A stretch of 64,000 nt of DNA from Candidatus Bilamarchaeum dharawalense (GTDB taxonomy: Archaea > Micrarchaeota > Micrarchaeia > Anstonellales > Bilamarchaeaceae). Location: NCBI GenBank assembly GCA_902386555.1, contig CABMJJ010000007.1, positions 1 through 64,000 on the forward strand. The letters are read 5' to 3'. The notes beneath the pieces were generated by a model, which searched no databases, was not told the origin of the DNA, and saw only the letters and a program-made list of their open reading frames with translations. The position numbers and the translations under genes are program-made. Below, one piece after another: positions 1 to 8,342 of this stretch. Numbering within the stretch: position 1 is the stretch's first letter; every line of letters starts with the position of its first letter.

Positions 1-365
1 GGACATCCTGGTCGTGTAGGAGCGGCCAAGGGTTGGGTTGTTCATCCATTAAAGTCCCACATGAGCTGGGTTCAGTACGTCGCGAGACAGTACGGTAGTA
101 TCTCCTGGAAGTGTTGCCCCTTGAGAGAAAGGATCTTTGAGTACGAGAGGAACGGAGATTCGGCGCCTCTAGTCGATCGGTTGTGAATTGCATTGCCGAG
201 CAGCCACGCGCCACGTCGATAAGACCTGAAAGCATCTAAGGTCGAAGCGACTCTTAAAACGAGGGGGCATATACCGCGGATAGCAGATCCGCTTGATAGG
301 ACTGAGGTGTAATGCGCTAGAGAAATCGAGCGTTTCAGCCTGCAGTTACTAACGGTCTAATCTAC
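1..365 (+). rRNA. 23S ribosomal RNA, 3' end (partial)
   Basis: This is the last part of the large-subunit rRNA; the gene begins before the window. The sarcin-ricin loop, the universal binding site of elongation factors, is visible at 140-153 as AGTACGAGAGGAAC. The downstream helix that ends in GCGCTAGAGAAATCGAGCG and the terminal TTACTAAC segment match the 3' region of archaeal 23S rRNA. The exact 3' end is uncertain by about ten bases. No 5S rRNA follows within the next 250 bases, so 5S must lie elsewhere. Confidence 0.93.
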
Positions 366-452
366 ATATTATTAACACTTGTTTTGTATAATTCACTGCT
401 GTGAAAAATACAAAACTTACGGGATATTGAACTCCTGGGTCCATGTAGATTA
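358..452 (+). other. Structured 3' trailer of the 23S rRNA transcript
   Basis: Nested inverted repeats lie directly after 23S. An outer 10-base-pair stem joins 358-367 (TAATCTACAT) with 443-452 (ATGTAGATTA). An inner 9-base-pair stem joins 381-389 (GTTTTGTAT) with 408-416 (ATACAAAAC). A competing 7-base-pair stem could join 435-441 with 472-478. The outer stem overlaps the end of the rRNA, so it may take part in 3' processing. It lacks the conserved 5S rRNA core and I do not recognise it as a known RNA. Confidence 0.5.
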
Positions 453-508
453 TAGCGTAAGCTAAAATTTCAGGACCCAACTTGTCGTTACTTCATCCAC
501 GTATGGGT

Positions 509-519
509 GCCTTTTTTTT
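509..519 (+). terminator. Oligo-T terminator of the rRNA transcript
   Basis: A run of eight T at 512-519 follows GCC and lies after the structured 23S trailer and before the promoter of the next gene. Archaeal RNA polymerase typically terminates on such oligo-T tracts, so this is the likely end of the rRNA transcript. Confidence 0.5.
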
Positions 520-556
520 ATTTTAACTACTGGTTAGCGTAAGCCATAGAGTGTTA

Positions 557-566
557 GTTTATAAAC
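557..566 (+). promoter_or_regulatory. TATA box for the 608-988 gene
   Basis: GTTTATAAAC is an archaeal TATA box lying about 45 bases before the start at 608. This leaves a leader of roughly 20 bases that contains an AGGTG ribosome binding site at 598-602. The same GTTTATAAAC core recurs before other genes in the window. Confidence 0.55.
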
Positions 567-607
567 ATTACTGGACATTGTAAATATTACAAAATATAGG
601 TGTATCT

Positions 608-988
608 ATGGCTTATGATAAAGGTGGGAAGAAAGCAGATCCATTGGAAGTTAAGAGAGACGTAACAATTATCCAAGGTAAAGGACCATTTGCAACACTC
701 AAATTTGTTTGTCAATTTCAGGGAACAGGCAGAGATGAGAGAGTAACTGTTTTTGGTGTTGTTAAAGAAACTGCAGGAGACATGAACGGTGCCTCACGTG
801 CTGCACGAGTCTTGTGCGAAAAAGGAAAACCAACATTTGTTGCTGCTGTATCTAACGGAGGTGTTTTCCTAGCACAACCATTGGAAAGCATAGATGGTCT
901 TGGAAAACAAGCAAACCAAGTCTCAGCATTCATTCTGGGAGAAAGAAGAGAACAAAGACAACGCGAATTTGGTTCTCATCACCGCTAA
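608..988 (+). CDS. Conserved-looking small basic protein of unknown function
   Basis: The product has 126 residues. I do not recognise the family. It starts with a Lys/Gly-rich stretch, then alternating hydrophobic segments that look like a small beta-rich domain (about residues 16-95), and ends in a charged Arg/Gln-rich helix with a His-His-Arg terminus. It has no signal peptide and no membrane segment, so it should be cytoplasmic, and the charge pattern would suit nucleic-acid binding, which is only inference. An AGGTG site lies 5 bases before the ATG and a TATA box lies at 557. The 3' end overlaps the end of the convergent lemA gene by four bases. Confidence 0.75.
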   Translation: MAYDKGGKKADPLEVKRDVTIIQGKGPFATLKFVCQFQGTGRDERVTVFGVVKETAGDMNGASRAARVLCEKGKPTFVAAVSNGGVFLAQPLESIDGLGKQANQVSAFILGERREQRQREFGSHHR

Positions 989-1563
989 TTTTCTATTTTT
1001 ACTTCAACTAATTTTTTTTCATCTTCAGTTGCTTTGAAGTATTCTTTTGGTTGCATACCCAGCATGGAAGCTGCAAACGAATCAGGTATTGAAGCTATTC
1101 TTGTGTTATAGAGAACAACGGAATCGTTGTAAAATTCTCTCCGATCTGCAATTTGATTTTCCATTGCAGTAAGCTGTTCCTGTAATTTCAAAAAGTTCTC
1201 ATTGGCTTGAAGTTTTGGATAATTCTCCGCGACTGCAAAAATAGATTTAAGACTAGCAGAAAGAGCATCGTTAGCTCTTGCTTTTTCACTTGGGCCAGTG
1301 GCACTCATCATTGCAGTTCGCAATTTAGTAAGATCTTCCAGAACACCTTTCTCATATTTTGCATAACCTTTGACAGTTTCAACTAAATTAGGTATCAAAT
1401 CAGATCTTTGTTTGAGAACCACGTCTATATTTGCCCAGGATTTATCAATATTATTTTTAAGTGAGATTAAACCATTGAAGATTGAGACAATATAAAACAG
1501 AACAAGAAGTATGGAAACAACAACAAAAAACCCAACACATGCAATTAATGCAAATTCAGCCAT
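985..1563 (-). CDS. lemA: LemA family membrane protein
   Basis: The 192-residue protein has one N-terminal membrane helix (about residues 5-30) followed by a long alpha-helical cytoplasmic part. It carries LemA hallmarks: a conserved segment with RSDLIPNLVETVKGYA near residue 55, and NENFLKLQEQL followed by E-N-Q-I-A-D-R-R-E-F-Y-N near 120-145. The molecular function of LemA proteins is not established. It is the second gene after a GIDE-domain protein, a partnership seen in many prokaryotes. A GGGTGA ribosome binding site precedes the ATG. The 121-base gap to the upstream gene is packed with hairpins. Confidence 0.93.
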   Translation of the reverse strand: MAEFALIACVGFFVVVSILLVLFYIVSIFNGLISLKNNIDKSWANIDVVLKQRSDLIPNLVETVKGYAKYEKGVLEDLTKLRTAMMSATGPSEKARANDALSASLKSIFAVAENYPKLQANENFLKLQEQLTAMENQIADRREFYNDSVVLYNTRIASIPDSFAASMLGMQPKEYFKATEDEKKLVEVKIEN

Positions 1564-1603
1564 AAAAATTTCACCCTCATTCTAATTAATAAAATTTTTA
1601 TTA

Positions 1604-1679
1604 TTGACCGGAATGCCGGTCAAAGCCATAAAAAATCACCATTTTTTATATTTGATCGCGTTTCATCCGGGCGATCAAA
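1604..1679 (-). repeat. Array of three perfect hairpins between the GIDE-domain gene and lemA
   Basis: Three consecutive perfect stems lie between two genes read on the minus strand. TTGACCGG pairs with CCGGTCAA (1604-1623, AATG loop). ATAAAAAA pairs with TTTTTTAT (1628-1649, six-base loop). TTTGATCGC pairs with GCGATCAAA (1651-1679, eleven-base loop). A weaker AT-only palindrome lies at 1587-1603. Read on the minus strand, the first and third hairpins both follow the word ATGGCTTTGA, so part of the unit is duplicated. Possible roles are processing or attenuation between the two genes. Confidence 0.6.
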
Positions 1680-1684
1680 GCCAT

Positions 1685-2458
1685 TTAAACACCAGCCAGG
1701 TCAAGCAATAGGTATAATCCTATAGCTGCAAATATAAATCCACCCACGATCATGGGCCAAATGGACCACCAAATTTTTTCAACTGCTTTTTTTTCATTGG
1801 AATCGCTCACATACATAATCTGATCAGTTTTTCCTTTTCGAATAATCAAATTTTCCTGTTGAACTGCACTACTTGCACCTTCCTTAGGTTCAGCAGAACC
1901 AAGAATATACAAAGGATCGCCCTCTGCAATGAAGGATTCGGTTACCCGAAGCTCGGTATGGGAATGAGATTTGAACTTGGCTAGAACATCTGGGGCGTTA
2001 TTGAGATAATCCAGAATCTTTGGATCCAGTGTTTTCCGTTTCATACCAAGAAAGCCCTTGTCGTCCAAATATCCAGTTGATGTTAAATCCGACGGTATAT
2101 CGATTTCAGCTCCATTGGGATCGATTAACATTTTGCCAGTATCATCTTCAAGATAAAATTGTTTGTTGGTGGATGGAGTGTAAAAATCTCGCCAACCACC
2201 GTGTTTGCCACTTTTGTAGTATTCACATTTCAAACTCCAGTAAATACACTTAACTTTGGAAATTGGACTGTTTAAACTATCAAGACATTTTGCTTTTCCA
2301 AATATTTCAACTAGACCCACGGCAACAGACCGAACCTTGGATGTTGGTATGTTCTTTATTTTTTGTTCCAGAAGATAACGTTGTACACCGCCGTAGATCA
2401 TTCCAAGTCCTGCAAGGAAGAACATGGGGCCAGCAATACAAACACCGCAATCTGCCAT
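1685..2458 (-). CDS. GIDE-domain membrane protein (E3 ubiquitin ligase-like fold)
   Basis: The 257-residue protein has an N-terminal membrane helix (about residues 5-25), a soluble beta-rich middle domain and a C-terminal membrane helix (about 232-254). The middle part has the look of the GIDE domain: a Cys followed by YWSLKCEYYKSG near 72-84, a region with FYLEDDTGKMLIDPNGAEID near 100-120, and EGDPLYILGSAEP near 180. In eukaryotes this domain sits in MUL1-type ligases, but no RING finger is present here. Pairing with lemA downstream is a common prokaryotic arrangement. Biological role unknown. Confidence 0.82.
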   Translation of the reverse strand: MADCGVCIAGPMFFLAGLGMIYGGVQRYLLEQKIKNIPTSKVRSVAVGLVEIFGKAKCLDSLNSPISKVKCIYWSLKCEYYKSGKHGGWRDFYTPSTNKQFYLEDDTGKMLIDPNGAEIDIPSDLTSTGYLDDKGFLGMKRKTLDPKILDYLNNAPDVLAKFKSHSHTELRVTESFIAEGDPLYILGSAEPKEGASSAVQQENLIIRKGKTDQIMYVSDSNEKKAVEKIWWSIWPMIVGGFIFAAIGLYLLLDLAGV

Positions 2459-2489
2459 AGGTACACCAATGATGAAAAAACGCTGAGAA

Positions 2490-2500
2490 GTTTTATAAAC
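2490..2500 (+). promoter_or_regulatory. TATA box and leader of the PEP synthase gene
   Basis: GTTTTATAAAC at 2490-2500 looks like a TATA box about 95 bases before the PEP synthase start. This implies a leader of about 65 bases. The leader can form a small hairpin from GGAC at 2537-2540 and GTCC at 2550-2553, and it ends in GAGGGA before the ATG. I see no known riboswitch in it. Confidence 0.4.
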
Positions 2501-2590
2501 GATATATACGATTGTAGGTTAAGTCGCGGGAGCCAGGACAATTGATAGGTCCAGTGCTAACCCGAATTAATCATCACGAGGGAGTTTGAT

Positions 2591-4999
2591 ATGAAAAATG
2601 TCATGTGGTTTAAAGAACTGAGTAGAGCTAGCTTAGCTGAGGCAGGAGGAAAGGGCGCTAATCTTGGAGAAATGCTCAGAAATGGATTCCCAATCCCAAA
2701 TGGCTATGTCGTCACAAGTGGTTCCTATCTGAAACATTTGGAAGCAAATAATTTGATAGATCCAATAACCAAAATTCTCGGCAATCTTGATGTGGATGAT
2801 AATGATGCACTTATGGCTGCTTCTGAAAAAATCAAAGAGATGATAATCCAGGGATCGGTTCCGAAAGATGTTGAAGAGGAAATTATTCGATCATACAAAG
2901 AACTTAATGAGATGGCCGGAAGGCAGTGTTATGTTGCAGTTAGAAGTAGTGCAACTGCCGAGGATCTTCCAACGGCAAGTTTTGCTGGCCAGCAATCAAC
3001 CTTCCTGAATGTTTTTGGTGGTGAAAATGTGGTTGCCGCAGTGAAAGAGTGCTGGGCATCCCTATTCGAACCAAGAGCCATATATTACAGAGTCGAGAAT
3101 AAATTCGAACACATGAAAGTTCGCCTTGCTGCAGTGGTCCAGATGATGGTACAGAGCGAGAAAGCAGGCGTAGTATTTACTGTGGACCCGCTCTACCAAG
3201 ACCCAGATATTCTATCCATTGAAACCGCCTATGGTCTAGGGGAAGTGGTTGTCAGTGGGCAGGTAACACCAGATACCTATCGTATTGACAAGAAAGAATT
3301 TGGTATTATTGATAAAAGCGTTGCAAAACAAACCTGGATGCTTATCAAAATAGACGGTAAAAATAAAAAAGTTGATATAAAAGAGGAAGCACAACAAAAA
3401 CAAAAACTTTCTGATTTGGAGATAAAGGATCTTGCAAAAATTTGCAAACGAATTGAAGAACATTACAGTTATCCTCAGGATATTGAATATGCATTTGAAA
3501 AAGGTAATTTATATATCGTCCAATCCAGACCGATTACAACACTGACAGATAAATCCGGATTGGAAAAAGGAACCGGCGGAGAATTGGTTAAACAAAAGGA
3601 AAAAGGTGAAAAAATGCAAGCTCCAAAAGAAACAAAAATACAGGGTATGGGACAGGCAAAAATATTGGTTCGTGGTCTTGGATCATCACCTGGAATAGGT
3701 ATGGGTAAGGTCAGGATAGTAAAAAGCGCAAAAGAGATAAAGAACATACAACGAGGGGACATTCTTGTAACTGAGATGACCACCCCAGATTTTGTACCTG
3801 GAATGAAAAAATCCGCAGCAATTATTACTGATACTGGTGGCATGACAAGCCATGCTGCCATAGTTAGCAGAGAATTGGGTGTGCCATGTGTCGTTGGTAC
3901 TGGTAATGCAACAACTGTTTTGAAGGATGATATGGAGATCAGCGTTGATGGAAGCCATGGTATTGTTTACGAGGGATTTGTGTCTGCTCCAGAAACGGCA
4001 AAAGATAACGCTGGAACAACCGCTCATGTTACCGGTTCAGTGCCAGTAACTGGAACAAAGATATATGTGAACATGGCTGACGTTGATCAGGCAGAGAAGA
4101 TAGCCAATCTTCCAGCAGATGGTGTCGGACTTTTACGGGCAGAATTTATGGTAGCTGGCATGGGCCAACATCCGAGAAAGATGCTTGAAGATGGCAGGAA
4201 AAAAGAGTTTGTGGATAAACTTGCCGATGACCTACGAAGATTTGCTGCAGCATTCTACCCTAGACCCGTGGTATACAGAGCAACAGATTTCAAAACCAAT
4301 GAATATCGCAACCTGGAAGGTGGGGAGAAGTACGAACCCCATGAAGAGAATCCAATGATGGGATATCGAGGTGCGGCTAGATACATTCAGGAACCAGAAC
4401 TCTTCAAAATGGAGCTGGAAGCCATAAAAAAAGTTAGAGAGGAATATAATCTTCCAAATCTCTGGTTGATGATTCCGTTTGTGAGAAGGATCGGCGAACT
4501 TCGTGCCATAAAGGATATGATGACCGAGGTCAAACTTTATCGTACAAGGGACTTTAAATTATGGATAATGGTCGAAGTACCAAGTACGGTAGTTTTGATT
4601 GATCTATTCTGTAAGGAAGGTATAGATGGGATTTCAATAGGTACAAACGACCTAACCCAATTAACACTCGGTATCGACAGAGATAATGCAACACTTGCAA
4701 AAGGATTTGATGAGCGAAATGAAGCAGTCTTGCGCTCGTTAAAACGCGTGGTAACCATTTGCAACAAATATGGAGTTACCAGTTCGCTATGTGGCCAGGC
4801 ACCTTCAGTTTACCCTGAATTTGCTGAGAAACTAGTTGAATTTGGTATCACCAGTATGTCAGTTAATCCAGATGCCGTAGAAAGAACAAGAAGGATTGTT
4901 GCCAGTGCCGAACAGAAGATTATGTTGCGCAGGCTTTCTGCTTTGTCAAAAGGTGACAAGGATAAGGACGATTCTGCAATTCAATACGAGGATGAATAA
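2591..4999 (+). CDS. ppsA: Phosphoenolpyruvate synthase
   Basis: This 802-residue enzyme (pyruvate, water dikinase) converts pyruvate and ATP to PEP, AMP and phosphate, feeding gluconeogenesis. The order is classical: an N-terminal ATP-grasp nucleotide-binding domain (about 1-320, starting with AGGKGANLGEM), a swivelling phosphohistidine domain with GGMTSHAAIVSRELGVPC (catalytic His near 421), and a C-terminal PEP-binding TIM barrel with SIGTNDLTQL and the active-site Cys in SSLCGQAPS (about residue 733). Length is normal for the family. A Lys/Glu-rich linker of about 35 residues near 325-360 joins the first two domains. It is transcribed alone from its own promoter. Confidence 0.98.
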   Translation: MKNVMWFKELSRASLAEAGGKGANLGEMLRNGFPIPNGYVVTSGSYLKHLEANNLIDPITKILGNLDVDDNDALMAASEKIKEMIIQGSVPKDVEEEIIRSYKELNEMAGRQCYVAVRSSATAEDLPTASFAGQQSTFLNVFGGENVVAAVKECWASLFEPRAIYYRVENKFEHMKVRLAAVVQMMVQSEKAGVVFTVDPLYQDPDILSIETAYGLGEVVVSGQVTPDTYRIDKKEFGIIDKSVAKQTWMLIKIDGKNKKVDIKEEAQQKQKLSDLEIKDLAKICKRIEEHYSYPQDIEYAFEKGNLYIVQSRPITTLTDKSGLEKGTGGELVKQKEKGEKMQAPKETKIQGMGQAKILVRGLGSSPGIGMGKVRIVKSAKEIKNIQRGDILVTEMTTPDFVPGMKKSAAIITDTGGMTSHAAIVSRELGVPCVVGTGNATTVLKDDMEISVDGSHGIVYEGFVSAPETAKDNAGTTAHVTGSVPVTGTKIYVNMADVDQAEKIANLPADGVGLLRAEFMVAGMGQHPRKMLEDGRKKEFVDKLADDLRRFAAAFYPRPVVYRATDFKTNEYRNLEGGEKYEPHEENPMMGYRGAARYIQEPELFKMELEAIKKVREEYNLPNLWLMIPFVRRIGELRAIKDMMTEVKLYRTRDFKLWIMVEVPSTVVLIDLFCKEGIDGISIGTNDLTQLTLGIDRDNATLAKGFDERNEAVLRSLKRVVTICNKYGVTSSLCGQAPSVYPEFAEKLVEFGITSMSVNPDAVERTRRIVASAEQKIMLRRLSALSKGDKDKDDSAIQYEDE

Positions 5000-5146
5000 T
5001 TAGAGAACATTCTGTTTATGTTCTAGCATAGAATCCAATCTTTCTTTCCATTTTTTAGCATATTTAACTGATGAAAAGTCCACACCAGTAACATCACGTA
5101 GAGTTTTATCTCTTGATTCTGAAGCTCTCCCTACCATACCATTCAT
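5000..5146 (-). CDS. Small basic protein, unknown
   Basis: A 48-residue reading frame runs on the minus strand between ppsA and the PhoU-like gene, starting MNGMVGRASESRDKTLRDVT and ending EHKQNVL. It fills most of the intergenic space and has a mixed, non-repetitive composition with an amphipathic Lys/Trp/Arg helix near residues 28-45, which suggests a real microprotein. Its stop codon touches the end of ppsA (convergent). I do not recognise it and see no strong ribosome binding site, so confidence is moderate. Confidence 0.5.
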   Translation of the reverse strand: MNGMVGRASESRDKTLRDVTGVDFSSVKYAKKWKERLDSMLEHKQNVL

Positions 5147-5180
5147 ATTTTCACAATTAGTGAAAGACTAGCGCTATTTA

Positions 5181-5229
5181 TATACTTTTCGTACATAGTA
5201 TATATTTGAATAATATTGGTATATACCAA
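5181..5229 (+). promoter_or_regulatory. Promoter and palindromic operator candidates before the PhoU-like gene
   Basis: Two inverted repeats lie in the 90 bases before the PhoU-like gene. TATACT at 5181-5186 pairs with AGTATA at 5197-5202, and TTGGTATATACCAA at 5216-5229 is a perfect 14-base palindrome just before the GGTGA ribosome binding site. The first element closely resembles sequence at 58542-58570 before a small membrane-protein gene. The gene product has an AbrB-type DNA-binding domain, so autoregulation is plausible but unproven. Confidence 0.5.
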
Positions 5230-5240
5230 GGTGAATGCAT

Positions 5241-6182
5241 ATGGAGACTCCGAGAAAGATACAGCTTACAGGAAGGAATACATATATCGTATCCTTACCC
5301 CATGGATGGATAGAAAAATTATCGCTTGGAAAGGGTGCGCCGGTTTATATAACTGATAATAACGACGGAACCATCACGATTTCACCCAAACAGGTAAAAA
5401 AAGAGCCAAAAATATACACCATATCAGTCACTGAAGGCGAGCATGCAACCATGCGAAATATAGTATCTGCCTATATTGCAGGAGCAGATAAAATAATTCT
5501 GAAAGGCAAGGAAACCAGCACCTATGCTGAAAAAACAAGACAACTTTTATCTGGCGTTGAGATTATAGCCGAAGGGGATGGTGAAATTACACTTAGCATT
5601 TTGACCTACGAGGATTTGGATATTGAAAATGTGGTTAAACGAGAATTTAACGTTACAAAATCAATGTTCGGACTAGTTGTTGAAACCTGTAAAGGTGAGA
5701 ATAATTGTACAGAGATATCAAAAAAAGAAGAAGAAGTGGATCGACTGTATATCCTTTTACTAAGAGACCTGGTGGTTAATACCATCCCACAACGAGAGGC
5801 AGTATTTAGCGCAATGGTTGCAAAAAGCATAGAAAAGGTGGGGGATCACCTGGTGGATATTTGTAAGAGTGCAAAAGAAGCAGGACGAAACGAATGGTTA
5901 GCAAATATTGTATTGAACGCCTCGGATGTCTATTGCCAAGCCTATGAAGCATTTACAAAAAAAGAACTTGACTCCAGTAAATTCAAAATAGCGATTGCAA
6001 AATATAAGGAGTCCTATCAAAAAGCTGACAGTACACTAAAAAAACAAAAAGATATATCAAAAACATTCCTACTGCTTATGCTATTGGAAAAGTGCAATAA
6101 GATAGTCAGATATTCTGAAGATATAATGGAAAGTAATACAGATATAATTTTTGCACGAATGGAAACCCAGGAAAAGGGTTAA
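5241..6182 (+). CDS. phoU: AbrB-PhoU phosphate-uptake type regulator
   Basis: The protein is about 313 residues long. Residues 1-45 form an AbrB/SpoVT swapped-hairpin DNA-binding domain (RKIQLTGRNTYIVSLPHGWI). The rest is helical and PhoU-like, with MVAKSIEKVGDHLVDICKSA near residues 195-215. Such fusions are widespread in archaea and are thought to regulate phosphate uptake, though targets are rarely known. No Pst transport genes are nearby. I prefer the ATG at 5241 over the one at 5235, because AAGGTGA ends at 5234 and needs about six bases of spacing. Palindromes upstream suggest autoregulation. Confidence 0.9.
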   Translation: METPRKIQLTGRNTYIVSLPHGWIEKLSLGKGAPVYITDNNDGTITISPKQVKKEPKIYTISVTEGEHATMRNIVSAYIAGADKIILKGKETSTYAEKTRQLLSGVEIIAEGDGEITLSILTYEDLDIENVVKREFNVTKSMFGLVVETCKGENNCTEISKKEEEVDRLYILLLRDLVVNTIPQREAVFSAMVAKSIEKVGDHLVDICKSAKEAGRNEWLANIVLNASDVYCQAYEAFTKKELDSSKFKIAIAKYKESYQKADSTLKKQKDISKTFLLLMLLEKCNKIVRYSEDIMESNTDIIFARMETQEKG

Positions 6183-6206
6183 ATACTTCTAAAGCGAAGG
6201 GATAGT

Positions 6207-6512
6207 ATGCCAAAACTCGAAAGCGAGGAAAAAAAGGCGAAACAAAGGAAGGTAAGTACTTCCTATTTCGACATAAATCAACTGGAACTAGCAATAATCA
6301 ACAGAGCATTGGAAAACCAGCTAGATCAACAACCACCGGATTATGTTTCCATTGGAAAAAATGCAAGAATTCTAACTATACAAAAAAGAAATTTAGAAAC
6401 TCTGTGCCGCAAGATGAAAAGAGAGTATAAAGGACCGGCACTGGAAGCAGAACTGAAAAAAATACTTTCTGGATCCAAAGTATTCTCATTATTCTGCTTT
6501 GCACGTGATTAA
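6207..6512 (+). CDS. Small basic helical protein, unknown
   Basis: The 101-residue product begins with a Lys/Glu-rich tail and continues with predicted helices rich in Leu, Asn and Lys. I do not recognise the family. No membrane segment or metal site is visible apart from a lone Cys near residue 72 and another near 97. It starts 24 bases after the PhoU-like gene and ends 15 bases before dph2, so it is probably co-transcribed with both. Confidence 0.7.
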   Translation: MPKLESEEKKAKQRKVSTSYFDINQLELAIINRALENQLDQQPPDYVSIGKNARILTIQKRNLETLCRKMKREYKGPALEAELKKILSGSKVFSLFCFARD

Positions 6513-6527
6513 AAAATGAGGATTAAA

Positions 6528-7436
6528 ATGAAAATTTTACTTCAATTCCCAGATGGACTTAAACAGAAAGCCATGGAATATGCTAAAAAATATGAAAAAG
6601 AGGGCCATGAGATTTATCTTTCTGCCTCTTCCTGCTATGGCGCATGCGACATTGCCATCGACGAAGCACGTGCACTTAAAGTGGATAAGATTGTTCATTT
6701 TGGACACAATAAATTTGGCAAACTTGATATGGGGGTACCAGTTGAGTATATCGAATTTAGAGTAGATATCAAAATCAAGGATCTTGAAAAAGCGCTCCCT
6801 GCACTTAAAGAGTATAAAAAAATAACAATAGGGATGACAGTTCAACAGTCCCATCAATTTAAACAAATTAAAGAGTTTTTTGAAAAAAACGGAAAAGAAG
6901 TGGTATCAAATAAAGGCCAACTTACACAGGAAGAGGGACAGGTACTTGGTTGCGATGCTGGTGCCGTACTTAAAAACGAAGATGGGGTTGATGCGATCCT
7001 CTTTATCGGCAATGGTATGTTTCACCCCCTTGCCATTGATAGTAAAAAACCAATTTTTATCTTCAATCCGCTCAGTTCTAGCATAAAACAGATAAATAGC
7101 GAAATAGAAATTCTGAGGAAAAAAAGAAAAGGAACGATAGTAAAAGCGCTTAATTGTACTAAATTCGGAATTTTATTAAGCACCAAACCAGGCCAGTTTA
7201 ATCTCACTAATGCGAAATGGGCAAAAAAAGAAATGGAAAAGAGAAAACTGGAAGCAGAAATTCTAGTTGCCAATGAGTTGGAACCATTAAACGTTAATAA
7301 TTTCATGGTCTTTGATTGTTATATCAACACCGCCTGCCCTAGAATGTCAGACGATGTAGAAGAATACGGAAAACCAGTTTTAACAATTCCAATGCTTATG
7401 GAACTATTGAAACTGATGGATCAGACAAAAAAATAA
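6528..7436 (+). CDS. dph2: Diphthamide biosynthesis enzyme Dph2
   Basis: Dph2 is the iron-sulfur radical enzyme that transfers the aminocarboxypropyl group of S-adenosylmethionine to a histidine of elongation factor 2, the first step of diphthamide formation. Three cluster cysteines are visible: SSCYGACDIA near residue 36, LGCDAGAVLK near 145 and INTACPRMSDD near 267. The length (about 302 residues) is somewhat short for archaeal Dph2 but complete across all three repeats. I chose the ATG at 6528 because GAGG at 6518-6521 is correctly spaced from it; an in-frame ATG at 6516 overlaps that site. Confidence 0.93.
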   Translation: MKILLQFPDGLKQKAMEYAKKYEKEGHEIYLSASSCYGACDIAIDEARALKVDKIVHFGHNKFGKLDMGVPVEYIEFRVDIKIKDLEKALPALKEYKKITIGMTVQQSHQFKQIKEFFEKNGKEVVSNKGQLTQEEGQVLGCDAGAVLKNEDGVDAILFIGNGMFHPLAIDSKKPIFIFNPLSSSIKQINSEIEILRKKRKGTIVKALNCTKFGILLSTKPGQFNLTNAKWAKKEMEKRKLEAEILVANELEPLNVNNFMVFDCYINTACPRMSDDVEEYGKPVLTIPMLMELLKLMDQTKK

Positions 7437-7466
7437 ACTTATAAATTTCTTCTACATAAGCAAAAT

Positions 7467-8342
7467 ATGGAAACTATTAGAGAAACTAATCTTGATCTAT
7501 CGCTTCTTAGAAAAGGAAAAGTCAGAGACACCTATATTATCAATGACCATTTGTTGATGGTTGCAACGGACAGATTAAGTGCATTTGATGTTGTTTTCAA
7601 CGAAGCAATTCCACGCAAAGGTGAGGTGCTTACTAAACTCTCTATTTTTTGGTTTACAAGAACATCTGACATAATTGGAAACCATTTTTTGACAAATGCG
7701 ATACCAGCGAATCTGCCTAGTTATTTGAACGGAAGAAGCATGATAGTAAATAAAGCAGAGCCTTTACCTCTTGAATGTGTGGTACGTGGGCATATTACAG
7801 GCAGTGCATGGAAGGAATATCAAAAATCAGGTACTGTCTGCGGAATGGAACTGCCCAAAGGGCTGAAAAATGGTAGTGAGCTACCAAAACCGATATTTAC
7901 ACCATCCACAAAGGCAGAAAAAGGACATGATGAGAATATAAGTGAGGGACAGGCAAAACAAATTGTTGGTGAGTCAACCTATAACACCATAAAACAAAAA
8001 AGCATTGAACTTTACAATTTTGGGAAACAACAGGCAGAAAAATCGGGTTTGGTTTTAGCAGATACCAAATTCGAATTCGGTAATTACACAGAAAAGGATG
8101 GAAGGAAAAAGATAATTCTGATTGATGAGGCACTCACCCCAGACTCATCACGATATTGGTTGAAGGAAAAATATGATAATGGTGTTCTGGAAAGTTTGGA
8201 CAAACAGTTTGTAAGAGACTATTTAGAAAAGACCAATTGGAACAAAACCCCACCTCCTCCGACACTGCCAAAGGATGTGATAACAAAAACAAGTGAACGA
8301 TATCTACTGGCCTACAATATGCTTACTGGCAAGGAACTTTAA
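7467..8342 (+). CDS. purC: Phosphoribosylaminoimidazole-succinocarboxamide synthase
   Basis: PurC ligates aspartate to CAIR with ATP, giving SAICAR in de novo purine synthesis. The 291-residue sequence shows LRKGKVRDTY (glycine-rich phosphate region), ATDRLSAFDVV, PLECVVRGHITGSAWKEY, FTPSTKAEKGHDENIS and LIDEALTPDSSRYW, all family signatures. The long form with insertions resembles the yeast Ade1 type rather than short bacterial PurC. PurD is encoded at 33.9 kb, but the other purine genes are not in the window. The gene has its own short upstream region; its stop overlaps that of the convergent orphan by four bases. Confidence 0.97.
   Translation: METIRETNLDLSLLRKGKVRDTYIINDHLLMVATDRLSAFDVVFNEAIPRKGEVLTKLSIFWFTRTSDIIGNHFLTNAIPANLPSYLNGRSMIVNKAEPLPLECVVRGHITGSAWKEYQKSGTVCGMELPKGLKNGSELPKPIFTPSTKAEKGHDENISEGQAKQIVGESTYNTIKQKSIELYNFGKQQAEKSGLVLADTKFEFGNYTEKDGRKKIILIDEALTPDSSRYWLKEKYDNGVLESLDKQFVRDYLEKTNWNKTPPPPTLPKDVITKTSERYLLAYNMLTGKEL

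Noticed and set aside
366-600. Possible 5S rRNA gene after 23S
   Set aside because: The conserved 5S core and its paired ends are not present; only unrelated hairpins and an oligo-T tract are seen.
2501-2590. Riboswitch in the PEP synthase leader
   Set aside because: Only one short hairpin is visible and no conserved riboswitch core is recognised.
3475-3861. Minus-strand reading frame inside the PEP synthase gene
   Set aside because: It is fully antisense to a well-conserved coding region, with composition expected from the opposite-strand shadow.
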